Below, one piece after another: positions 35,601 to 47,600 of a stretch of 64,000 nt of DNA (its first letter is position 1; each line of letters starts with the position of its first letter). The notes below the pieces were generated by a model that ran no database searches, was not told the DNA's origin, and saw nothing but the letters and a program-made list of their open reading frames with translations. The position numbers and the translations under genes are program-made. Source of the stretch: Symsagittifera roscoffensis (lineage: Eukaryota; Xenacoelomorpha; Acoela; Convolutidae); the NCBI RefSeq assembly GCF_963678635.1, contig NC_087066.1, positions 24,789,012 to 24,853,011 on the forward strand, given 5' to 3'.

Positions 35601-38600
35601 GCCAAAAATCTACAAAATTTTTTTAGTACAGATTAAAATTACTGTTCAACTTTTAACGTTTACCCAAGGTAAATGTGCAGTTTATACACTTGAACTATGC
35701 TATTGATTCAGCGGTTATATAATTTACCATTTGACGATTCTGTGAACAATGTTTTATTAGGGGAAAACAAGTTTAGTCCCCGGTTGCAATACCCTTGTTT
35801 GTCGCAAGCTTAAAGAGCTTAACCTGGAAAAAATAACCACACGGCCTAAATACAAGATTTTAATCCGTTCATTGACACCCAATCACCTCAAAATTTGTAG
35901 ACTACGTAGCTCGAACTTGGATATCCAGATCAAGAACCACAAAGATTAGGACTCTTGGATGTAACTAATTTCACTCATAATTTGTTCTTATTTTATATAG
36001 CTAGAACATGCGCTTTAGTTATAATATAAGTTTAGCACTATAGTGATCAGCGTAAAATGAAAAACTGCCTTTATTTCAACTTGAAATAAAAAAAAATCTT
36101 TATTTTACTGAAAATTTCAAAAAATAATTCAAGTTTGTTGAGAAGTTGAAAATAATGACAAACTTGTTGCCCCTAGGCAAACTCAGGATTGAGTTGACAG
36201 CACCATAAAACAGGATTGAACTTAGCAAACTCTGAAAACCTTTTTTATAACTTTTTTCAGAAACTTTTTAGAAAATATCATTAAAACATCAAATCTCGGA
36301 TGTTAAATATTTTTTTTTGCAGTGATATTTGGAAGAGAGCAGATTTGCAACCTCTGTGTGTACCATAACAGCATTCCACATTAGGGCTGTGGATATCAAA
36401 AATTAGTGTTTTTATATCACTATCATCAATCATAAAAACCGTCATAACTCGAAAGACCAAACGCTTTCAGCAGTCATATTTGGAGGCTAAACATGCAAAT
36501 TCAGAGTGTCAAGGAACTATAGGTCAAGAAATCCAAGTTGAGAGACGTATTCTACTACACAGGCGAAGCTGAGAATCTCACCACTTGGATAACAAAAGAA
36601 GAAAGGAAAAAAACGAAAATGTCGAAAAAAAATAGATATCAATTTGAATCAGGCTAGTTTTGAAACAAAATAAGTCAAGACAAAATAACGCAAAATTAGA
36701 ATCGTAAGAAAGTTTACCAAGCGGTAACAAAGCAGAAAATAACTTTGAACTCCAGTTTGGTAATTGTAGAGCATACTTTTACTTCTTTTTTGCAATATAA
36801 TCTAAATTATTGAACCTTGAAGAAATCAAAAGTCAGACCGCGATAAATCGAACTTGAGCATGAACAAAATTTAAGAGTTTTCGTCAAAAAACTTCAAAAT
36901 TGAAACATCACGACCTATAGAAGAGTCTTAAATCTTAATCTACTATCATTACATCTTAAACAAATCAGTCGAGTGTAGGAAAAATGTCAGCATATATTTC
37001 TTTTTTAGACTGAACTTCTGATTTACACTTCCTTATCCCCTTAACTTTTTAGGAACGGTTTTAACAGTTTTAGCGCTTTCTGTAGCTTAACTTCAATCCA
37101 ATTCAAAATCCGAGATAATGGTCTTATTTGAAAAAAAAACTTCTTTTTTCAATATGAAACTCAAGGTTCACCACTTTTCTTCCAAAAATTACCGTGGTAG
37201 GAACATTCTGTGCTACTTTCCCAACAACCGGCTTATTTTGTTTGTAAAAACTTTTTTATCAACATTTACATCAACCACTTTTGGTCTTCATACATAGAAT
37301 TGACAAATAAGTTTCATGTGGATGCATGACAGTGAAAAACGGTCAACTTACAGTCGGAACCAGAAACGAACGCAAGAAAACTGAAAAAAAATTGTGAGCG
37401 GTTTTTTGAACACTTAATGATTTAATTCAACCAGTTAAAGAAAAATGGTTCAAGGGGTACATTTTTTGCTGTTCTTCGTGACCTTCAACCTTTTGCTGTT
37501 CGAAAGTGGAGTTTGGCTTCCTTTTAACAAATGAAATGAACTAAATTTGAAAAAAAAAATTCAAACCGCGATAAAGTACATTTTAGCCTGATCAAATGTC
37601 CTTAAAAAAACGAAAAAAAAATCATCAGCACCTATATAATAGACTAACTATATTCACCGACTCTCAACTAGTTAACTCGCCAACAAATGGCGGAAGATAA
37701 TTTAGGCACCGGAAATGATTTCGAAAAAGTTATCATACAAGAAATTTATCACTTACCCTCTGCGTGAGTACGAAATTCTTCACGCCTTCCATTACAAATT
37801 GAGATCCCTGTGACAAGAGATTTGAGAACATCTTGGCCGTGCCCAAATTACCTCCTCCCGTATACAGCGACGACTGTTTTGCCCCTGCACGCCCTACCGC
37901 CATCACATTTCCCATGGAGTTAATCGACATCCACTTTCGGATGTAATTCACCGGCCGAATGTCGCAGCCCGATGCCTCCAGCTCGGCGCAGTACGAGTCG
38001 ATTTCGGCTGTAGATAGTTTACCTCCATTTGTCTGTTCATCCCCCGACTGCCGCGTGAGAAGGTATATCACGAATAGACGCACTTTGTCTTCCGGTTCCA
38101 ATTCGCCGTCTTGGAGGAACGAGTTCAAAGGCTTGTCCAGACTAGCGGCACCTTTGCTCAGGATCTTCTCCTAAACACCAAAAAACAAACATAGCCAAAG
38201 TAGAGACCAAAGTTGATGCCTTTTTTTTTAAATAAAACCAAATGGAAGAAGTCTGAGTTCAAACAAGTCACTTGCTCTCGCGTTGCTCTCATTTCCAGGA
38301 ACTTTTATGATGAAAAAGTTAGGTCGGCAGTTAAGTGCTTTATAAACGCCAATATTATGATTCACGAAGCAGCACAAATGCCAACAAAAACTTCCCTCAA
38401 ACTTCGAATAAAGGTATTTTTGGCTACAATTGCTATCATAGTTACTACAGAGAATAAGTAAAGACAAGAGATTTTTTCAATTATCTAAAAGAATTCGTAT
38501 AAAGGAAAATACATTTCAGAGAACTAAAGAAAAGAAAAAAGAGAATTGAGGGTTTAGAATTACAATTTATCAACAAGTGCCAATTGAAATTCAAGTAATA

Positions 38601-41600
38601 TCAAACTCCAGTCGAAAAAATTCTTAGAAACTTTCCCTAATGCGATTTTTTTGGATAAAATTTGCCTATGTCGATACCCAATTATCTACCAGGGGAGCAG
38701 CGGTGAAGTTGCTACGTCTCCGCCGCTCAATCGAAAGGTCAGACGTTCGAGGCCCGCCATGATCCGTGCTCGTTGCTTGATGGTGAGGCAATATTACCCA
38801 GCCCCGAAACAGGGTTGGCATGTTATTTAACATTGAATTTAACTTAGTGTTATTTATAGTTTCTAACAGTGATGCTAGCTATTTCTTAGAAATATGAGTA
38901 ATTCTTACTGGAGAACAAGGAGTTTGGGAAATTACTTCAGCAACTGAAACCTGGAGTGAAAATACCCAACAGTAGGAGGCTCGCGGAGATGTTTTTGAAA
39001 TTTGGATGGATCTGGGGGATGTTTTTGAAATTTGGATGGACCTCCGCCATAAGCTTCCTTAGGACCTAACCCTAAGCTTCGTGCTCGACTCGGCGTTGAA
39101 AAAGCCGGAAAGTTGGCGTTTCTGTTCAAGAAACTCAACTCTTGTTGATATGTTAATTTAATTAACAATTTAACAAAAATAACATGTTTTTTTTTCGATA
39201 AATAACAGTTAGTTTGTTATTTTTGTTTTTAACTTACATTTTGCCAACCCTGCCCCGAAAAATAGTCCAAAAAATAGCATGTAGATCTTAACCAGGGGCA
39301 CAACAGCGGTTCTCCGCGAAGAGCTGAACAACTCGCATGTCGTCCCTTTCCCTTGTCAATAAATATTCTTAATCTACTCTCATCGCCAGTGGCGTGCGCA
39401 GAAATTTTTCTGGGTGAGGGGGCGGTTGTTTGAAAAGTTTTAAAATATTTGCAGACCTTTTTTTTAGTTCGACTGATTTGATTTTCGGAGCTCTCCGAAA
39501 ATACTATAAGGATCTTGTTTTGTTTAAAAATTTTCTGCGCCGAAGCAAAAATTAAAAAACGGCGTTTTTGGGCACTTTTTCGAAAATTTGACAAAAAAAT
39601 TAGTTATATTGGCACCGAGGCTCTTTTAGAAAAATTTTGAGGTTGGTCAGCCAAAAATGGATGTCATAAAATTATACCAAAGGAGGACCCTTTGAAAAAA
39701 TTTGGCAACCAGAACTGAGGGGGCGGTCCAATACCCCCTCCCCCTCGGCACGCTACTGCTCATCACGGTTCTTTTTGTTTACAAAACGCTGTCATGCCAA
39801 GTCACACTTCATTTTAATGAACTCGTAGAAGCTTCAACTTGTAACGTAACAGTTGTTGAGGAAAATCTGAAAACCTACACTTAAAAACTAACCGCAGTCA
39901 AAAGTTAAAAGAAATCAGAAAGCTTCAAATTTAACACAATTCAGTGGTCCCTTTGAAGCCAGTTAAACATTATGTACAGATACTCAAAACAATCAGTTTT
40001 TTTTTCAAATATAAATATTCAAACAGATTTGGTTTTCCACAATCGTGGAAAATAATGAACGTTCGCATTCCTACATTTTCTGACAATGTAAATTAAGCTG
40101 TAGCCCCAAAGAAGACAATATATAGCGAATTGGGCGCTTTCACGAGGCAAGTGACAGAGAGAATAAGTATAACTATTTCGATCTATAGTTAGCAGCAGTA
40201 TTTTAGGGTTGTCGTTATTTCGCCACGAGAATGAATTAACAGTTACTTCCAGAACTTTTCGCCTTTGATCAGCAAAATATCTGTGCCATATTTCACAGTT
40301 GTAATGCGAATGACCACTGAACACTAGCCGTGGGTTGAACATGTCGACTAGATTTCTCGAAGTTTGTTTCGAAAGTACGTCCCAATCTTGTTCTAGTGGC
40401 TTCGATATGTTCAAGTTCAAGCTGTTCCAATCGGCCGAAAAACAACTTGATTCATTTGCACGATAGAGAGGAAAATGCTGCAATATGATTGGCTGAGATA
40501 TTTTATCTGGTTTAACATCGGGAATCAGCTCTTCAACTTCGTGTTTTTTCACCAAATCTGAACATTTCTTTGAAATAGACTTCTTAGAACTGATTTGAAT
40601 GCAATCTAGAACGGCTTTCGCTTCTCTTAACTGCTTCTGAGTTTCCAAACACAGAGCACACGAATCATTTCGCATAAGCACGCTGTTAAGCAGCAAGAAG
40701 TTGACTCCTTTTTCTGATACAAACTTGACTTTACTTGCGTTGAAACTCTTTTCAAATCGATGCACTTTTATATTATCGACATCATAATGGAACCCTACGT
40801 CATGATTCCCAGTCAACACATGCAAGTCTATTTTCTTTTTAGTTGCCATAGAGTTGACATAACGAGAGAAGTACTTCCTATATCTTCCAGTTGTCCTTCT
40901 GAAATCTTCAGGCAAGAAAGACCATTTTCCTTCGTCCAGAATATCTCCCAGGATAAAAATGAGATCCGGTTCCAGCTGGCGCACTGCAGTGTGGAAGGCT
41001 GTTCGCATCTGGCTCTCACGTTTCAATCTGTCTATCGAATTACCCAATAACTGGCCAATGAGATGAAGATCAGCTATCATCATCACTTTCAACTGGGCGT
41101 CGTCAGCTACAATACCTAATTAAAACACAAAGTCTATCTTTCGAAAAACGCCCTTTTGAAATCATAGATTATTCGATTACAAAACACACATTTCATGTAT
41201 AATAGTTTTTCGTTTCATGCAGCCATATACAGAAATAAGACCGTACATGGTAATTTCTAGGTGCAGGAAACTGCCAAAATGGTCAGGACAGAAAATGTCA
41301 CTGTTGATTTGGATTTTAAAAAAGCAACGTTTTGGATGCAATTTAAACATTTGAAATCTTTAAAATAGCATGAAATATAGGTCTTATTTCTCACCTTGAC
41401 GATTGGTTTGACTGTCCTCTAATGGAAGATGAGGCACTTCACAGAACATGATTGCCACTTCGAAAATGAGCCACTCACATACCAGAAGGGAAACAGCTAA
41501 AGTGACATTAAAAACAACCAGACTACGGCACAAGTTGGATTTTGCCTTCTCACTCCACATCACGACCATTCCAGATGAAAATCAAAACAATTAATTGTGT

Positions 41601-44600
41601 TAAAAACGAGCCAGCTAAAACTTCATTCCTAACTGAAATCATCAAAACCGTGCTAAACAGAGACAATAGTCCAGATAAAAAAAAGTTGTTTGATATTACA
41701 GAACGACTATTCTAAGAGATCTCCTTTCTTATCAATTTGATAATCACATAGAAACAAAATATTTGAACGTAGGATAAAATCAGAAAATAATTTGAATGAA
41801 CATTTATATTTTCACAAACTTTCGTTTGTTTGGTCCTGAGAGTCATAAAAAACAATAGAGTGACCAAGAAAAGCAATAATAACCCAATTATGATTGATGA
41901 GCTAGTCTCATTGCAAGTTAAGGGAACTTCTTGACCACATTTATCTTTTAAAACAAAGCCAACAGATAGTTGGAAAAGAGCCAATGAACGCAAGGATGCA
42001 GAAAAACTTACTTTTTGGAAACTTTGGAAGTTCAAAATTAAAACTTTAGATTTTTCAAGTAAGAAATATATGGCTTTAAAGCTCTTTGAATGTCAAGAAC
42101 AAATTATGATTGATAAACTAACTCAGTTTGAGAAAACTGGATCAATAGGCAATGTTTTTTATTGCCCTAGGAAATCTGAAAATTAAAACCACTTTCGATA
42201 CTAGATATCGATCATGTTTTTCATGACCAAACACTTTTGCTGTTCGATAGTGGTGCTTGCCTTCTTTTTAACAAAGGAAATGAAGTAAACTTGAAAAAAA
42301 TCAAAAGTCAAACCACGAAAAATCAAATTTGAGCGTGAACAAGATTTAAGAATTTTCGATGACAAAACACATAACGCCCTATACTGGTGTCTTCAGTACG
42401 TTGAATGCCTTCGAAAAACTAAACTCTATTTTCGAGACTCTAATAAATTGACGTTTTTGTTCTACATTTCCAATTTTGTATTCAGAGTAATTCCTTTAGG
42501 ACTTTCATGAAACTACCACACTAGCTAATTAAGTGTCCTCACTTTGTTATTTGGTAATTTATCATCTTAAAAAGAATCAGTTGATCTAATAAAAAAAAAG
42601 CCGTTCAATACTTTTTGCAGAAATTTAAAATTTAATTGCCCTTTTCTACTTCCTCTTCTTTTGAAATTCAGTTTTGAACACAGAGGCAAAGCTCCACTTT
42701 GCAAACACAACTAAACAGACACACTATCAAGTAAAAACCTAGCCAGGAGACAGTTGGGAGAGTCAATAAACGCAAATAAAACAAAAAAATACTGACTTTT
42801 TTTTTGAAAATAATCAACTTTTCGATTTCAAAGAAAAAATATATGGTTTTAAAGCTCTTTGAATGTCAAGAACAAATTATGATTGATAAACTAACTCAGT
42901 TTGAGAAAACTGGATCAATAGGCAATGTTTTTTATTGCCCTAGGAAATCTGAAAATTAAAACCACTTTCGATACTAGATATCGATCATGTTTTTCATGAC
43001 CTAACACTTTTGCTGTTCGATAGTGGTGCTTGCCTTCTTTTTAACAAAGGAAATGAAGTAAACTTGAAAAAAATCAAAAGTCAAACCACGAAAAATCAAA
43101 TTTGAGGGTGAACAAGATTTAAGAATTTTCGATGAGAAAACACATAACGCCCTATACTGGTGTCTTCAGTACGTTGAATGCCTTCGAAAAACTAAACTCT
43201 ATTTTCGAGACTCTAATAAATTGACGTTTTTGTTCTACATTTCCAATTTTGTATTCAGAGTAATTCCATTAGGACTTTCATGAAACTACCAAACTAGCTA
43301 ATTAAGTGTCCTCACTTTGTTATTTGGTAATTTATCATCTTAAAAAGAATCAGTTGATCTAATGAAAAAAAAGCCGTTCAATACTTTTTGCAGAAATTTA
43401 AAATTTAATTGCCCTTTTCTACTTCCTCTTCTTTTGAAATTCAGTTTTGAACACAGAGGCAAAGCTCCACTTTGCAAACACAACTAAAGAGACACACTAT
43501 CAAGTAAAAACCTAGCCAGGAGACAGTTGGGAGAGTCAATAAACGCAAATAAACCAAAAAAAACTGACTTTTTTTTGAAAATAATCAACTTTTCGATTTC
43601 AAAGAAAAAATATATGGTTTTTAAGCTCTTTGAATTTCTAAGACTATTTATTATGGACATTTTTTTGCTAGAGTTAAGCCAAATAGAGAAAACTGGATCA
43701 ATAGAGAAACTTACTATTCCGCAAGAAAATTGAATTCCATTTTTCGAAACTAAAAGTCGATCTCGTTTTTCATGAACTTTACACTTTTGTTGTTTAATAG
43801 TGGAGTTTGTCTTCCTTCTAACAAAGGAGAGCAAATTAATTACCTTGGAAAGAACTCAAAAGTCAAACCGCCAAAAGTAAAGTTGAGCCTGAACAAATTT
43901 TAAGACTTTTCCAAAAGAAATCATCACAACCTATATAAGAGTCTGAAATACTGACTTTTTTTTCAAAAAAAAAAATTTCAACTTTCAAACTTCAAAAAAC
44001 TAATGGCCTTGAAACCTTTTGAACTTCAGAAGCAAATTCTGATTGATACTTTGTTGTTAAATTGAAACCAATTTGAGAAAACTGGATCAATGTAATCCCA
44101 AAATCACAAATGAGCGTGAGCAAAATTCCTGAAAAAAAAATATCACGAACAATACAAGAATCTGAATTACTTTAATCGAGTTTCAATGAGAAAAAAACTT
44201 GTAGAACAAAATTTGTGGTACGCAATGGATTCCAACCTCCGGATTTCGAGTCTCATTTCTTGAGCAAAAGTTCAGCCAAATACTAATCATAGGCAATCAC
44301 ATTGCATGTAAGAAACTGAAAACTATCAAGCCAAAATACAGAGTTGGAAAATTTCCGAAACAGAGATTTTACACAGAGGCGAAGTTGCACTTCGCATGCA
44401 CAAGCAAAAATAAGACCGATAACGCTACTGGGAAAAACTGAATGAGTAAAACTTCGAGTCTACAAAATTTCTTAAGTGACGCAAGCCAATTATGAGTCTA
44501 AATAATTGCTAATTGACGCAAGTCAATTATGACGCATTAGCAGTATCAGTCAATTTGAAAAAAAAATTACCAAGTAACATGCCTCAATTTATAGAGCGGA

Positions 44601-47600
44601 CGCATTTTAACTAGTATATGAAAAAGTTCAAAAATATCTGACCCTGCCGCCTCTTAATTTGCTGCGGGTCTCCTTTCCTACCTCTACGCTACAGATCCAT
44701 GATACCTTGGAGCTGAAATGCTATTAGTAATATAATAGTCTGTGTTAATAATATCCTTAGCATTGGCTGTACTTAATAGCTGGTTATTGATCAAAATGAA
44801 CACATTTTGTCACAACAATATTTGCGTCGCAACAATATTTGCGACTAAGGTTGGAAAAAAAGGTAATTCATACTATAACCCAAGCTTTGCTGGTCTAATG
44901 ATTGTACTGTTGTATGCGACAAATTGCTTTTTTGGTCTAATTGATGAATTTAAAAATGCGTCAGCTTTTTTAACTTATTACTAGTCAAATATCGAAGCAC
45001 TTGCATTAAAATGCCAATGCTGCCTGCTGCAAAAGAACCACCAAACAAACATAGCACAAATAAATGCGACTTAGGTTGGAAACAAGAAAAGTAGCCATGT
45101 AGTATCATATTCCGGACCACATGAGTAAAAAGCATTTTAACGGTATAATGCAATAAAACTTGGCAAGGTGAACAAACTATCTATTGTGACTAGATTTGTT
45201 CTTCATACTTTACATCGTAACATTACCCATTTAGCCATAATAACACGCAACATAACTATGAAAACAGATACTAAAAGTCGATCTAAAAGTCGATCTCGTT
45301 TTTCATGAACTTTACACTTTTGTTGTTTAATAGTGGAGTTTGTCTTCCTTCTAACAAAGGAGAGCAAATTAATTACCTTGGAAAGAACTCAAAAGTCAAA
45401 CCGCCAAAAGTAAAGTTGAGCCTGAACAAATTTTAAGACTTTTCCAAAAGAAATCATCACAACCTATATAAGAGTCTGAAATACTGACTTTTTTTTCAAA
45501 AAAAAAAATTTCAACTTTCAAACTTCAAAAAACTAATGGCCTTGAAACCTTTTGAACTTCAGAAGCAAATTCTGATTGATACTTTGTTGTTAAATTGAAA
45601 CCAATTTGAGAAAACTGGATCAATGTAATCCCAAAATCACAAATGAGCGTGAGCAAAATTCCTGAAAAAAAAATATCACGAACAATACAAGAATCTGAAT
45701 TACTTTAATCGAGTTTCAATGAGAAAAAAACTTGTAGAACAAAATTTGTGGTACGCAATGGATTCCAACCTCCGGATTTCGAGTCTCATTTCTTGAGCAA
45801 AAGTTCAGCCAAATACTAATCATAGGCAATCACATTGCATGTAAGAAACTGAAAACTATCAAGCCAAAATACAGAGTTGGACAATTTCCGAAACAGAGAT
45901 TTTACACAGAGGCGAAGTTGCACTTCGCATGCACAAGCAAAAATAAGACCGATAACGCTACTGGGAAAAACTGAATGAGTAAAACTTCGAGTCTACAAAA
46001 TTTCTTAAGTGACGCAAGCCAATTATGAGTCTAAATAATTGCTAATTGACGCAAGTCAATTATGACGCATTAGCAGTATCAGTCAATTTGAAAAAAAAAT
46101 TACCAAGTAACATGCCTCAATTTATAGAGCGGACGCATTTTAACTAGTATATGAAAAAGTTCAAAAATATCTGACCCTGCCGCCTCTTAATTTGCTGCGG
46201 GTCTCCTTTCCTACCTCTACGCTACAGATCCATGATACCTTGGAGCTGAAATGCTATTAGTAATATAATAGTCTGTGTTAATAATATCCTTAGCATTGGC
46301 TGTACTTAATAGCTGGTTATTGATCAAAATGAACACATTTTGTCACAACAATATTTGCGTCGCAACAATATTTGCGACTAAGGTTGGAAAAAAAGGTAAT
46401 TCATACTATAACCCAAGCTTTGCTGGTCTAATGATTGTACTGTTGTATGCGACAAATTGCTTTTTTTGGTCTAATTGATGAATTTAAAAATGCGTCAGCT
46501 TTTTTAACTTATTACTAGTCAAATATCGAAGCACTTGCATTAAAATGCCAATGCTGCCTGCTGCAAAAGAACCACCAAACAAACATAGCACAAATAAATG
46601 CGACTTAGGTTGGAAACAAGAAAAGTAGCCATGTAGTATCATATTCCGGACCACATGAGTAAAAAGCATTTTAACGGTATAATGCAATAAAACTTGGCAA
46701 GGTGAACAAACTATCTATTGTGACTAGATTTGTTCTTCATACTTTACATCGTAACATTACCCATTTAGCCATAATAACACGCAACATAACTATGAAAACA
46801 GATACTTTCAAATGGCGCCCTCACAATTCGGGGAGGGGTTGAAAAGAGCCAAAAGTTCGTATTTTGAAATCGACTTCCCCAACACACAATGTCAATAAAA
46901 AACTTTGGGTCTTTCAACGCAACATTTAGATCAAATTGCTTGTCTCAATTCAATTTGGAATGATTTCTGAGCCGGAGTCTTTTTCTACGATGCTGGCTTT
47001 TAGATCTGAACCGTCAGAATGAAATCATTTTATTAATTTTTTCTCATGAATGAAAATATGACATGAGACGCTTACCCCCAACAACTATCAAGAAACGCAG
47101 CGTTGCCGATATTCGACAAAAAAAATTAAATACCTCAATCTTTGCAAAACTGAACATGACACTCGGTAGAAAGTAACTTTGTTACCGTAGTTCTAAGCGA
47201 AAAAAGCTTTTTCAAGTTAAGCAGCCAGAAGTCCCTTTCGGAGTTCAACTATTTAACCTCAAGGTATGACTTACTTACAAGAGCTCATCTTGCAAATAGT
47301 AGCGCAGGCGATTTTTTTAAAACAGCCTTGAGCACGACAAATTTGCATGCAACAACTCGCAAAAATTGGTAAGTTGCCTTTCGAAAAACACTGACAGCCC
47401 ATATTTACGATTTTTAATAAGTCTCCAGCAAGAAACATAGCCAACAGACAGCTTCAAAAGAGTCAAGGAACGCAAAAAATGGACTTATGTTCTGAAAAAA
47501 CCTCAATTTTCGAAATTTAAACAAAAAACATATGGCCTTAGAGCTCTTTCAATTTTAAGAACAATGTATGATTGACATTTTTTTTGGATAAATTAACCCA

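Noticed and set aside
44742-44984. 80-codon + strand frame, repeated at 46,275
   Set aside because: It lies in duplicated repeat DNA; its copy has a frameshift from one extra T and there is no domain.
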